DNA of 64,000 nucleotides. Source: Melitaea cinxia. Taxonomy: Eukaryota; Arthropoda; Insecta; Lepidoptera; Nymphalidae. Made by a program: the position numbers and the translations under genes. This document shows, in pieces, positions 1 to 11,262 of the stretch. Where the stretch lies: the NCBI RefSeq assembly GCF_905220565.1, contig NC_059398.1, positions 3,534,001 to 3,598,000 on the forward strand, read 5' to 3'. Within the stretch, counting starts at the first letter, position 1; every line of letters starts with the position of its first letter. The notes beneath the pieces are model-generated. The model saw only the letters and a list, made by a program, of their open reading frames with translations, did no database searches and was not told where the DNA came from.

Positions 1-830
1 CCTAGTAGTACAGACACATGCCAAAGTTTTTTTCTGCGTGTGAGCAAAAATTGCAAAAAGAGCACATTTTTACAAAATTTTAAAGCTTTTTTAAGGTTGT
101 TATTTCAATTGACAATATATTTTTAATATAAAGACATCAATTCTGAACAATTCGCTGAATTTGTATTCAATTCAATAACTTTCAATTCGCTGCAATAAAT
201 CAAGTGCATGGCAATAAAAATGTCATAAATGTTTAGATTGTTTGACGCTGTGATTTGTTAATACATACCTAAAGTATTAAAACTGTGTATTGAAGTTATA
301 AATTATTTAGAAATTTTACAATGTTATTTTATTTGTACGATGAGTTATTTTCAGTAGGTATATGACTAATATTTACAAGATATTGTCTCTAAGATTTATG
401 ACACTGAAGTAAATTTTCCTGCTCTACAATGAAACCCCAATGAAATGCTTGCAGTTTATAGATAAAAACGTCTTGAATAGGAATAATATACAGACAATGG
501 TTATTTTATGTAACTGAACTTTCAATTAATAAATTTAATACGTTCTAATTGCTTTTCAAATATTTACTTTTGCTTGCCAGATAATTACATAGATGTTTCT
601 GAGGCTTGTGTATAAAACACCGACACGTTAAAAATTTTAAGCAAGAAATAATTAAAAATGTCCGAACGCATACAAATATACACACACGGAAATATGATAA
701 TTAGCAAGACATGATCTATCCGTTGTATTGTGTGAATAGTGTCACAGGTATGCTTAGTTTTTAATATCGTATCCGCGACGCAGAGATGACAGACGGAATA
801 GCACATCAATCTCTCGGCTAATATCGCGAG
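1..830. other. AT-rich sequence, no gene recognised
   Basis: I see no coding exon, RNA gene or known repeat here. The short open frames have no recognisable motif and look like chance ORFs. Confidence 0.6.
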
Positions 831-831
831 G

Positions 832-875
832 ACGTGACGCTGACGTGACGGCTACGTGACGGCGACTTGACAGAT
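832..875. repeat. 11-bp tandem repeat with ACGTGAC core, four units
   Basis: Units begin at 832, 843, 854 and 865. The first three start ACGTGACG and the fourth is ACTTGACA. The spacing is exactly 11 bp, about one helical turn. ACGTG is the core bound by several bHLH-PAS dimers, and TGACGTGA resembles a bZIP/CRE half-site; that is family knowledge, and binding here is inference. The stretch is GC-rich compared with its flanks. Confidence 0.75.
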
Positions 876-1057
876 GGCTTTGTTGCGATATTCAATATCA
901 GGGTTTGATTAATAGTGTATCGTATTTTATGAATTGTGTTCATTTATTGTTTAATTTTAACCGTGTCATGATGAATTGGTCAAACTTTATTCCTTTTACC
1001 TGTATTCGGCGTAAAAACAACAAAAAAGTTTGTATGTTAATGAGTACCTCACGATCA

Positions 1058-1345
1058 CGATTTAGCCTGTAATATCCCACTGCTGGGCATCGGCCTCTTT
1101 CTCCATATGGGAGAAGGATTGAAGTTTATCACCCTACTCCACTACGGGTCGTCGGATATGTTTCCTACTAAAAGTAATGATCACTATCCAACCGACAGCT
1201 TAACGTCCTCTCTGATGCATGGTAAGGAGACCAACAATCCAAACCAGAAACAAATATTTGTACAAATAGAAATATCCATCCCGAGCGGGAATCAAACCCT
1301 CAAACCGCCCCAGTATTTAAGCGCGTAAACGGTACACGCATCACT
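1058..1345 (-). repeat. SINE-like family B copy
   Basis: It reads on the minus strand. The high-copy end (GCCTGTAATATCCCACTGC on the plus strand) and the 'GGGCAT..GGCCTCTTTCTCC' block match copies at 30127, 32724, 41618 and 57148. The Pol III B-box-like region (GGGAATCAAACCCTC on the plus strand, about 1278-1292) is recognisable but degraded. The coding-looking frame inside is a by-product of the repeat. Confidence 0.75.
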
Positions 1346-1649
1346 ATATCAGAGCGGTGGTTATTACTGTAATGATTACTTACTTAATCATAAAACAAAT
1401 AGATGAACAATACTCCTTTTTTTATTAGTTTTGAAGATAACATGACAAAACGAACATACTTATGTTACCAGAACACGAATTGAGAATCTAACATCAGATA
1501 ACCCATTTTCAATCGTATCTGTTCCCAAAAGAAATAAACTTTGTCTCACCCTCAAAGACGAGATAGTTGAAATAGTCAAATTATTTGAACATCATTTAGA
1601 AAACGTCTTCGAGAACAAAAGGATCTGGTATAACGACTTAAACGACGAC

Positions 1650-1785
1650 AAAACTTAGATTTGAAGTTATCTCATCAATCACTATTTGAATCTTATAAGT
1701 TTGTCCATTGCGGCCCAGCCGAGCTGTTACAGGCCCTATTATTGTCAGCGGTCTTTGTTCACTTTCAAATGATCTTGATAGGAAA
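1650..1785 (+). repeat. Dispersed repeat G, copy 1
   Basis: It shares about 110 bp of divergent but co-linear sequence with 31857-31995, including blocks like GCTGTTACAGGCCCTATTA and TGTTCACTTTC. No coding potential or termini are evident. Only two copies lie in the window and the class is unknown. Confidence 0.55.
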
Positions 1786-2103
1786 ACAAATCAGGGATAA
1801 TCAGACATGACTTACAAAATTTAAGATTACTAAATTGTTTATACTATATGTGTTATGCAGTGGTAACAAGCAAGTGTTAATCTCCATACATGACAAATAT
1901 TTATGTAGGTTTACACATATTTGTCAAGATGTTTGTGCTTGTGTGCTGTGTGTTTTAGATTTTTATTTGTAAAAGCGAAATAAAAATATGAAAATTATTA
2001 TTCGAATATAATTATACACTTTCGTAAAATTGTATTCATCGAATTGTGTTTTATTTATTTTTAATTTGTTTATGGACAACCAGTAGCTAATATAGCAAAT
2101 ATA

Positions 2104-2300
2104 ATCATCACTTCAGCCTATTGCAGTACACAGCTGGACATAGGCCTCCATAAGTTCGCGCCAAAAATGGCGTGAACTCATGTGTGTTGTCCATAGCCAC
2201 CATGCCGGGCAGGCGGGTTGGTGACCGCAAGGCTGGCTTTGTCGCACCGATGACGCTGCTGCCCATCTTCGGCCTGTGTAAAATTTTTAAGCCGGCCCAG
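2104..2300 (-). repeat. SINE-like family D copy with RTE-type 3' end
   Basis: On the plus strand it starts with a short ATCATC tract followed by TTCAGCCTATTGCAG. That is the reverse complement of the RTE C-terminal coding end plus its TGATGA tail. Next come the family D blocks CACCATGCCGGGCAGGCGGG and GTCGCACCGATGACGC, also found at 6966, 10004 and 38170. It appears truncated near 2300. Confidence 0.75.
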
Positions 2301-2304
2301 CAAA

Positions 2305-2875
2305 TCTAATACTAATAATAAATAACAAGTAAGGTAGCTGTTTAGCCCATGAAGGTGTCACAGCATGCTTAAATCTATGAAATTAATTAACTAGGTATAT
2401 TTTCCTTACAATTTGTGTTTCAACTTAATTTTTATTTAACTCTTTTAAAAAGGTTAACACACTCTTCCTGAAGCTCTGGTCACTATCAGTATAAATATCG
2501 ACACTACCACACAACTGATTTTAAGTCCTAATTAGTTTAATTTTAAAGAGGAACTTCATATAAAGCAATCCACTAAGAACCAAGAGGCTATCCATTCCAA
2601 AATGGGCGAGGCGCTCAGCATAATTATGAAGGTTCTTATGGATCTCTTCAGAAAATGCAAGATGTCTAAGAAATCTTTTTGAATACATTCAGTTCGTAAC
2701 TGATGTACATTATAAAAATAAAGTTAAAAGAAAAAAATTGTTTTTTTTGAAATTCATTTTGTCATTTATATAATTAAATAAAACTAGTGTTTGTTGTAAT
2801 ATTAAAATAACTGATTTTTCATTAAATGCATATGGATGTAAACACGGTACATATACCAAAATTAAATTATAATTT
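2305..2875. other. No feature recognised
   Basis: AT-rich sequence without a recognisable gene or repeat boundary. Confidence 0.5.
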
Positions 2876-2879
2876 TTAT

Positions 2880-3650
2880 TAATTTTTCTGTCTGTCTCTT
2901 TGTTCCGGCCAATCTCCGAAATACCTGGACCGATTTTGACGGTACTTTCACTGGCAGATAGCTGATGTAGTAAGGAGTAACTTAGGCTACTTTTATTTTA
3001 GAAATTTATTTATTTTGTAACACCGCCTACAATTATATAAGGCACAAATCCGGCCCTACATGGAATACTGCTCTCACCTATGGGCTGGGGCGCCCCAGTA
3101 CCAGCTCCTTTCATTTGACCGTGTTCAACGCCGAGCGGCTCGAATCGTTGGCGACAAGATTCTCTCCGATCGGCTCGATTCTTTGGCACTGCGTAAAGAT
3201 GTCGAGTCACTCTGCATCTTCTACCGTATTTACCACGGGGAGTGTTCTGAGGAATTGTTCGGACTAATACCTACAGCTGAATTCCACCACGGGACATCGC
3301 GTCAAAATTTAAAATTTCACCCACATCACCTCGATGTCTGGAAGTCTACGACAGCTCGATTTTTACGCCATTTTCTGCCACGCACGATCTCTCTATGGAA
3401 CCAGCTGCCACCTACGGTATTTCCGAACCAATACGACCTAGGGACCTTCAAAATAAGAGCATATTCCTTTTTGAAAGGCCGGCAACGCGCCTGCTAATCC
3501 TTTGATGTAGCGGGTCCGTGGATGTTGGTTTTCACTTACCATCAGGTGAGCCAACTGTTCGTTTGCCCCCTCTTCTATAAAAAAAACTCTGTGAACTGAA
3601 CAATATTTTTTTAATTTCACGTGGACGAAGTCGCGGGCACAGCTAGTTTA
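2880..3650 (-). mobile_element. Helitron-like remnant split by a CR1 fragment
   Basis: The left part (2880-3025) has the TCTGTCTGTCTCTTTGTTCC / CCGATTTTGACGG blocks, and the right part (3590-3650) ends GTCGCGGGCACAGCTAGT. Both also occur, in the other orientation, at 15865-16075, and one end recurs at 22685. The CAGCTAGT end resembles the CTRG-type terminus of Helitrons; this class call is from memory and tentative. A CR1 3' fragment lies between the two parts, so the CR1 piece is the younger insertion. Confidence 0.5.
3027..3590 (+). pseudogene. CR1-like non-LTR retrotransposon, 3' end of reverse transcriptase ORF plus 3' tail
   Basis: An open frame from 3027 to the TAA at 3495-3497 encodes about 155 residues. 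They match the C-terminal end of CR1/Jockey-superfamily reverse transcriptases: KAQIRPYMEYCSHLWAGAPQ, FDRVQRRAARIVGD, and the conserved FLPRTISLWNQLPPTVFP block followed by YDLGTFK. This region lies after the polymerase core, so no catalytic YxDD motif is expected. The 5' part is missing, as in typical 5'-truncated LINE insertions. A short 3' UTR follows, ending in CATCAGGTGAGCC, GTTTGCC and a TATAAAAAAAA tail near 3590. The intact frame suggests fairly recent insertion. The same tail appears on family C elements. Confidence 0.85.
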
Positions 3651-4039
3651 ATTCATAAATATAATAAGCTTAAGCTAAAATTATTTTGTGTTACGCATAT
3701 TCAATTTAGATAAAAAAGAAATATTATTAAATATATTAAATTTAGATTATAATTAATAAACAATAGTTCTGAAAGTGTGTTTGGCCTTCTAATATTTGAA
3801 TAATGTAGGTACGTGTCACGGCCGGAATTATTTTCGAGTACGGTAACCAACCAATAAGGCGGTGGATTATGCAAAAATGTACGATGACTCGTACCTAGAT
3901 GCAGAAAAAGAATTAATGTAAAAGTCAAAAAATCAGACATGTAATCGAATCGGATAATAACTCGGCGGCCAATTAGTTTCAACTTTAATATGGACTGCTT
4001 TGTCTTTGGAATTCTTCAAACTGTCCGCTTGTTTTGAGG

Positions 4040-4200
4040 CATTTGTAGTTGCTCTGTGGTTACGGCACCAACCGTGTGTCACTAATCCGCCTGCCCAGCG
4101 TTGTGACTTTGGGCAAAACACAAGAGTTCACGCCATTTTGGTCGCGAACTTGTGGAGGCCTATGTCGTGCAGTGAACTGCGATAGGCTAAAGTAAGTGAA
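4040..4200 (+). repeat. SINE-like family D copy, internally deleted
   Basis: The plus strand runs CTGTGGTTACGGCACC, then jumps to AATCCGCCTGCCCAGCG, then ends AACTTGTGGAGGCCTATG and CGATAGGCTAAAG. Compared with the longer copy at 38170-38510 the middle is missing. The end is the RTE-type tail. Confidence 0.75.
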
Positions 4201-4204
4201 GTGA

Positions 4205-5680
4205 GTAGTTGCCAAAATTCACATTGGTCCAATTCTCCTTTCTGGGTTATAATTTTCGTATCTATAATAAAATCCCACAAACAATTTTGGAATTGTCTCA
4301 ACATAAATTAGAAGTTTTTATAAAAAAAAAATAGATAAAGTTTATTACTCGGTGCAGGATTACATAGTTGATAAAGATGTGTGGACTTAGTGACGCTGTA
4401 TTTTATGCAACATGTTACTAATTTTGTACTAAAAGTTTATATATTATTTTTCAAAAGAGTAACTGCGGAGTTTCTTACCGATTCTTCTCTGCAGAATCAA
4501 TATTCCGAATCGGTGGAAGCAATACTTCTACACATATAATAATTTATTTTTAAAGTTTTATTTGTAAAATGACAATTCGAAAGTGCTCTTGGAGCCTATT
4601 TGAATAAAGCTGTTTTTGATTTTGATTTTGAATTTAATAAAAATATTTAACACTAAATGTGTAAAATCCGCAAAATCATCAATTAAGTAGACAGGTAATG
4701 TTAAGACCTCCCCAGGTAGCATATATAGTATACTTATCACATAGTTGAACTTTTCGAATTGTTTGTTTACTTTGCTGATTTTTTTTGTTGTTCTATTAAG
4801 GTGGGACATAACAAGAGAAAATATGTTTCTTAAATCTGTATTAGCTCAACTGGGAAAGTAGCTCAACGATCCAGAAGATCACAGTCAAATAATACTTCTT
4901 ATCAATAGCTCAGTATTCCTTTTCTAAGTTAGGATCTCCTGGGGAGGGTCGAATCTATAAATTGTATTAAAATAGATAATTTAATAATCCATCCATTTAA
5001 TAGTCCAATAAATTAATGGATTTGTAACGATTCTATTTTATTATTATTATTTTAATTTTCGATCATATATAATTCATTTTATGGCACGATTTATCTTTTC
5101 AATGAGATAAATTACTGTACGAATTTTTATATGCTGAAGTACGGTAATAAATTCAAAATTTATCGCACTTTTCTGCGATTCATAAAAAACTACTAGTCAA
5201 AATTAACTAATGGTTTCGTGGAAAGTCTCTTCAAGTCCGGATTAATGGCGTTTTGAATTTGCTAGATTTCTCTGTCGAACTCTAGGAAATTCTAGAAGTT
5301 AGTGCGTAGTCAAAGAAATTTTATATTAATTTATGTATATATTCTACGATCTGTTATTTATTATTATTAAATTATAAGTGAGCAAAGAAGTAAACTAAGC
5401 GAAGATAGCTTTGGTGTGTTAGTAAAAACCGTAAAGTACCGTAACATTAAAATATTTTTTACAGCTTAGTTTTCACTTTTTTCTACGTATGAAGGCGCTA
5501 ATTTTTTCATACCCGTATTTATTCTAAAGGTGGTGGTGATATCCCATAGTGAAGACGAGAAAAACGTTCGCAATGTGTTTGTATCGCTTCTGGTGTTCTA
5601 GGTGTTCTAGGTGTCCGTTTGTTACGAAAACCTTTTACTATCAGATGCATCGGTTTTTATTTATTTTTTATGCAGGCAGG
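4205..5680. other. No gene recognised
   Basis: AT-rich non-coding sequence. Short frames here show no known domain. Confidence 0.5.
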
Positions 5681-5684
5681 GTTT

Positions 5685-5954
5685 AGGTGTGCAAACAATT
5701 GTACGGTTCACCTGATTGTAAGCGATTACCGTAGCGTATAGATGCCCGCAACACCAAAAGCATCGCAAGCGCGTTGCAAACCCTATCCTCAATCCCCCTC
5801 AGGAGCTCTGGTCACCTTACTCACCGCAGCAACACGACACTGCTTGAAAGCAGTGTTAGTTAGCTGTGATCTTCTGTAAGGTCGAGATAATTCCCCAGTC
5901 GGGCTGCTCCAGATTTCGAGCAGGATATTTCTTGGTGTGCCCTACCTCAGTTAA
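5685..5954 (-). repeat. SINE-like family C copy, near full length
   Basis: The plus strand carries the family C blocks in order: CAAACAATTGTACGGTTCACC, GTAAGCGATTACCGTAGC, GCATCGCAAGCGCGTTG, AGGAGCTCTGGTCACCTTAC, GTAAGGTCGAGATAATTC and CTACCTCAGTTA. I place the transcribed strand on minus because the minus-strand 3' end matches the CR1 tail at 3527-3590. No protein is encoded. Confidence 0.8.
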
Positions 5955-5959
5955 CCAAT

Positions 5960-6960
5960 CAACCTAGTGGTTTTAAAACGAGTGCGCTTTAGATCACACG
6001 ACGGAAGTAAAACTTACGAAAGATATTCTCTCTTTTTCTATCTTCACTAAGTTATATCTCCCTCTCAACTTCGCCAACGTGCGCAACCTCACCCTTCGCT
6101 TGGCCCGACCACACTTTTCGTAACACTCTATCACATATCCAGTATTTTATATGTATTATTCATAAAATCTGTGAATTATAGACTATCATATAAAAATATC
6201 ACACAATGCAGCCAATGCTCTTAACCCTACTCCCATTTTAGGTCCCTTCTGTTCTTCTTTAATCCCATAAAACTTTTGGGATTCCCAGCTATAAATGTTC
6301 GTGTGTTGCTATACTTTAACTTAAATGCCGTTAAGCTAAAATTTGTTGCAGAGAAAATGTTAACGGCGGTCTCGCGTGTTTTTCTTATACTAAAGATAAG
6401 TATGACTTTAGGGTTGACCTATTTATTATTTTTTTACGTTTCACAAAAAGAGTTAGAGAAAATTGAAAGAACAATTTGGTTACTAAGTGAAGAGTTATAA
6501 GAGAAATTAGTTTAAAGCAATGAACTTTTTTTTGTTCAGTAAAAAAATTGTAGAAGAAATTACTTGAAATTTACATTAAATTTAATTTAGTGACTTAACG
6601 ATTTTTCTAAATCAAAGTTATTTAAAATTTTACGCCATTTTGAACGAACTAGACATTAATGACAGTGAGACTATTGCTCACAGCTGATGACGCGGACGGC
6701 AGATGAACTACGATGATTGTCCGACATCAGATACCCTTTTGCTTATTTTAATAAAAGAAATAATTTATAAAGTCAGTCTGTTTGAAGATGTATGTGTGTA
6801 TGATCTTAACCTATCTAAAGCTGTTTTGGAGAACAAACTGTAAATTTGTTTAAATACGACGCTAAATTATTCTTTTAATATAATATTATACTTAAGACAA
6901 ATTATAAAGCATTTATATTATTATAAGTATTTTATTACATAGCACATATTCACAACTTAC
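5960..6960. other. No gene recognised
   Basis: AT-rich. The 74-codon frame at 6276-6500 has one hydrophobic stretch but no recognisable family and no splice or promoter context. Confidence 0.45.
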
Positions 6961-6965
6961 AATAT

Positions 6966-7098
6966 AAATCATCATCATTTTAGCCTATAACTGTCATGGA
7001 CATAGACCTCCATAAGTTCGTGCCAAAAATGGCATATGTGTTTTGCCCTTAGTCACCACGCTGGGCAGGCGGGTTGGTGACCGCAGGGCTGGTTTTGG
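6966..7098 (-). repeat. SINE-like family D copy, 3' part
   Basis: It starts with ATCATCATCAT on the plus strand (the reversed TGATGA tail), then TTTAGCCTATAACTG and CACCACGCTGGGCAGGCGGG. It runs directly into the 163-bp tandem duplication. Confidence 0.75.
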
Positions 7099-7421
7099 CA
7101 CACCGAAGACGCATCTATATTTATGTAAATATAATTTTTAAAGTTTGAATATCACTGATAAGCCTTTAGGTACCACTTATGATTAAAGTAAATCAATTCA
7201 CATTTTATTTGATTGATTACTGTATGGTAATATCGAAAGCAAAAGTATGAAATTTTTTTGTCACACCGAAGACGCATCTACCTTTATATAAATATAATTC
7301 TTAAAGTTTGAATATCACTGATAAGCCTTTAGGTACCACTTATGATTAAAGTACATCAATTCACATTTTATTTGATTGATTACTCTATGGTAATATCAAA
7401 CGCAAAAGTATGAAATTTTGT
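7099..7421. repeat. 163-bp tandem duplication (two units)
   Basis: The block starting CACACCGAAGACGCATCTA occurs at 7099 and again at 7262, and the two units are nearly identical to their ends (TATGAAATTTT). The first bases of each unit are family D sequence (CACCGAAGACGC), so the duplication includes the SINE edge and arose after the SINE inserted. Confidence 0.85.
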
Positions 7422-7424
7422 AGT

Positions 7425-9155
7425 CCGGAACTTGTCTATTGTAGAATGAATACAGAAATACCATCTATAGATTTATAACATTTAATAAAAAAGGCATTAC
7501 ATAAAACAAAGCATTCCATTCCGACGCAAATAACCGTTCCTCAGCACCACCCATTAAGTGAGGTCAGGGGATGATTTTAAGGCAACATAAAGGCAAGCTC
7601 GACGGACGGTATTTGTAACCTTAGTAATTTAAGAGAATATTACTGATATAAACTTGAATCACTCGTGTGCTAAACATCGATTATATTAATATTATTAGAA
7701 ATCCCTTACTTCTATGTGCGTTTATTGTAAAAAAGCTTTAGGATAATCTGGAGATATTATGTGTGGATAAGAAAATGTGAAATGTATTGTTTTGAAATTA
7801 ATTTTGCATAACAGGTTGAAATATTGCAAATAAATAATGTAAAAGTGTGTAATAATTACATAATTGAACTTTTCAATACAGTTGGCAAGCTTACAAATAT
7901 TGTTTGTTGATTGGTTAATAATAATATAACTAAAGTAACAATTTTACATTTATGTTTCCAATCCGAAGGTTCCCTGAAAAAATAACTAAATTGAAAAAAA
8001 TTGTGAGTAGGAAATGACATTACGTGACTAAAGTTGTATGACGGTCGCCAAGCTAGCTAGTTTGAAATAAATATTGAAGAATATCTTAATACTGACGATT
8101 CGTATTTACGAAATATTTCTAAACGTTTTCTACCTTTAACCGTGCAAATATTCAAAAGGTCTTTGAAAATAAAGAAAGAGTTACATAAATTTTGCTTCTG
8201 TATACAAACTACCTCGAGGCATGGGATATCCGCTTGCCGGAGCTCTTGACATCAGATCACATCCTTTTTTATCCGTTGAGAATAAATGAGACATATGAGC
8301 CCGGAAATTGTGTACCTTCGCTGAGAGAATTGTTGAGTTCGGAAGATCTTTTGTTTTTTGCTAATAATGCTTGTTTGTCGTTTCTATTTTAAAAAATTTG
8401 CTAAAAAATTCGTATATAATAAATAAATTACATTCTAAAAAATAAATTAAAAATCTTATTGTTATAAAATGTTAGATTTATGATAGTTAATTTCGAAAAA
8501 CTTCTTAACGTTTCCTGATAGTTGAAACAAAGATATTTAATTTAATAAGTTAATGCTGGTGATAGTACAGGAAACACATATAAAGTTATAAGTTACAACT
8601 TAGCACTGAAACTCTTCCATTCGAGACATACTCGTAATGGCGGAAACGTGCGCTTCCTGTATTTAATATTGAGACCCACCTGCTCGAGATAACTCATATA
8701 CAAGGCGGAACATACAGATCATCGTGAATAATGCTTGGGTATAAATCTTTAAAGTAATAAAATGGTGTATATACGCTATTAGCGTAACTAATATTTATAG
8801 TCAAAGTTATTTGGTAACAAATTTAATCGCTATTGTCTTTATTTAGGTGATTTCATCTTATCGCGCAAGAATAATAACGTTACTAATATTTTAAATTCAT
8901 ATTACATATAAATAACTGTTTTGAAATAAATAAAGTAACTTTTTAAGCGTTATAAATGAAACTTACAAAATCCACCAACGTGAGTTGGAGTGGCGTAGAA
9001 AGTTAATTTTATAACCTCAGATTTTATTGGAATGTAGGATGTCCAGGTGTTGAACTTGAATAGGCTATTTATAGTACAGTCGGATGCACACAGAATTTAG
9101 CAACAAAAAGAAAACAATTTTAGGTATCTATGGAAATAATTAGTATCTGCAACTG
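7425..9155. other. No gene recognised
   Basis: AT-rich sequence. The 66-codon frame at 8192-8392 lacks an ATG start and matches no family I know. Confidence 0.45.
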
Positions 9156-9160
9156 TGTTT

Positions 9161-9416
9161 TTAATATCATATCAAAAATCGACCGTTCCAGCGGCGATCG
9201 AACCTGCATCTCCAACTGACCGTGTCGGTGCTCCAGCCAATTAAGCTATGGAACGATGTACCCACTAGATCGAAATTTTTGATATGATGATTTTATATTC
9301 GGTCTAAGCGACCATGGCTAATTAATGTGTGGTTAACTGGCTAGAGCACCGACTTGGCCAGTCGGAGATGCAGATTCGATCCCCGCTGGAACGGTCGATG
9401 TTTTATATGATATTAA
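9161..9416. mobile_element. Foldback element built from two inverted tRNA-like copies (family F)
   Basis: The left arm begins ATATCATATCAAAAATCGAC (from 9166) and the right arm ends with its imperfect complement (GTCGATGTTTTATATGATAT, to 9415). Inside each arm is a tRNA-like sequence. On the minus strand of the left copy there is a 7-bp acceptor-like pair (CGTTCCA / TGGAACG), a D-arm-like segment, a 5-bp anticodon-type stem (CCGAC / GTTGG) and a B-box-like GGTTCGATC. The predicted anticodon loop lacks U33, so it is not a working tRNA gene. A related single copy is at 15310-15441. Confidence 0.75.
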
Positions 9417-9419
9417 AAA

Positions 9420-10003
9420 ATGCTTAGAATTTCCTAATTTGCGGGTGAAACAAAAATAAACTCGTACAAATCTGCAACTGTTTTAAATTTTTGAAATAAA
9501 AAAAAAATTAGAAATTAATAATAAAAAAGTTAAAAAAAGATATTTAATAATAATATTCTAATAATAATAAAAAGTTTATATATTTCTTCATATCTATACT
9601 ATTTCGTGTTTCAAACCCCTAACGTAAGTAGGGGTAATGTATGAAAAGTTATATACTACACACTCACTTCAACAGCTCACAATTCAACGGAACACTTGTA
9701 ACGAAACACTATTTCGTTTCGTTGTGTGCGGCGCGCGTCTAGGCTTTTAGAACATTTGCGTTACAAAGTGTTTTAAATCACTCTTGACGCTATCTAAAGA
9801 AAATATATATATAAATAAACGTTCTGGCTTTTGTTAATCGCTTTCACAGCAGAAACTTAACACGATATTTCTAAAAAGATATATATTACAGGATGCGCAT
9901 TTTATTACACGTGTTTTTTGTATCGAACGCTATCTTTATTATGAAAAGAAAAAACAATTACATAATTGTGTTTGCTCAGCAATGAAAAAAACCCATATTC
10001 AAT
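9420..10003. other. No gene recognised; small GC-rich patch
   Basis: AT-rich sequence with a GC-rich patch at 9725-9745 (GCGGCGCGCGTCTAGG). Just before it is a short inverted repeat (AACGAAA..TTTCGTT) at 9699-9720. No gene start can be supported. Confidence 0.4.
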
Positions 10004-10165
10004 TTTATTTATCATCATCATCATCATCATCACTTCAGCCTATCGCAGTCCACTGCTGAACATAGGCCTCTACAAGTTTACATCAAAAACGGTCCGTAGT
10101 CACCACGCTGGGCAGGCGGGTTGGTGACAGCACGACTGACTTTTTCTCACCGAAGATTATTTATA
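10004..10165 (-). repeat. SINE-like family D copy with trinucleotide tail
   Basis: The plus strand has a run of about seven ATC units (10012-10032) directly followed by TTCAGCCTATCGCAGTCCAC and the family D body. On the element's own strand this is the RTE-like 3' end followed by a (TGA)n tail, the usual terminus of RTE-clade LINEs and their SINEs. Confidence 0.8.
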
Positions 10166-10294
10166 ATTATATCGAAATATAATACAACGTAGATATTCGA
10201 AAAATAAAGTCAATTAAATAAGCATTATTGGTGACAACACAAAAAGCTCTTCAAATAAAACCAAACGTCAAGCAGCAGATTTCGATAAGTTATG

Positions 10295-10352
10295 AGCTAA
10301 CACAAAAAATACCGTCGAATCGAGAACGCTTCCTTTTCTGAAGTTGTTTAAA
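10295..10352. repeat. Terminal fragment of family E
   Basis: AATACCGTCGAATCGAGAAC followed by TTCCTTTTCTGAAGTTG matches the right end of the family E element at 36700-37310. Only the end is present. Confidence 0.5.
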
Positions 10353-10785
10353 AAAGCCATCTGTTTGTTCAAACGTTTTTTTATTATTTTTCTTTATTGC
10401 ATACCATTAAAAGATACAAACAAAAGTAGTACGTTGTGTATCGATCCAATATAAAAAACAGCAATTGTTATAATAAACGTGTAATAGAAATTACACTTAC
10501 TGATTACGGACTGTACTAAAATAAAATTATTCTATTCGTTACCGGAATACAATCCTATGTAAAGCCGTACTCATCAGAAAGTAAAAACACTCATGCGCGA
10601 ATTGATATGTTGTTAATTGATTAAACACAAGTCGATAATATATATAACTCTAATTGAATTCCCTTAACTGTAATATGTGATTACAACGTCGAAACCATCT
10701 GATACTCAAACTGTTCGGACTTTAATTTATTTATTTATAAATTAGTAATTCATATATTTTATTTTATTTATTATTTGCTAATTTC

Positions 10786-11050
10786 AAATTACATCTTTGT
10801 GCCGTTTGCAGTCGAAACACTTGGACCTTGGAGTAGCAGTGCTAAAAATTTTTTAAATGAGATAACACCTCGCCTTATTGCCTCCACTGGTGACAAGAGG
10901 GCTGGTGCATTTTTTGCCCAGAGAATCGGCATAGCGATTCGACGGGGAAATGCAGCCAGCATTCTTGGCACAATTTCACGCGGACATGATTTATACCAAA
11001 ACTATCTGTAAATATTTAGTTCTTAAGTTGTGAATTGTAAATATGTATAA
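10786..11050 (+). pseudogene. Short repeat carrying an ORF tail (copy 1 of 3)
   Basis: The frame runs through FVPFAVETLGPW, ITPRLIASTGDKRAG, QRIGIAIRRGNAASILGT and ends at a TAA at 11009-11011. From memory this resembles the C-terminal end of reverse-transcriptase-like ORFs of invertebrate mobile elements; I could not check it. There is no upstream coding sequence and no ATG. A second copy at 53931-54190 begins at exactly the same upstream base and has an in-frame stop in place of the LGPW tryptophan codon. A shorter third copy lies at 32405-32495. Confidence 0.6.
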
Positions 11051-11189
11051 TATTTTATTTAAATTTTATTTATACTTTATTATACACCACAACTACATTT
11101 TAAACAATAAACACATTAAAAAAAACATTTACAGACTGTGAAGTACAATGGGCGGACTTATGGCTATTTAGCCATTTCTTCCAGACAAC

Positions 11190-11262
11190 GCAATTAAGAT
11201 TAATTTAATACTATTGATGAATTTTTTAATTAACAATTAATTTAATACTATTGATGAATTTT
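11190..11262. repeat. Short tandem duplication
   Basis: The block TTAATACTATTGATGAATTTT occurs twice about 42 bp apart. No function is evident. Confidence 0.75.

Noticed and set aside
8192..8392. 66-codon frame with fairly protein-like composition
   Set aside because: It begins with a non-ATG codon, has no recognisable motif and lies in ordinary AT-rich sequence.
9180..9260. Functional tRNA gene on the minus strand
   Set aside because: The anticodon loop lacks U33, the T-stem has mismatches, and the sequence is part of a foldback repeat family.
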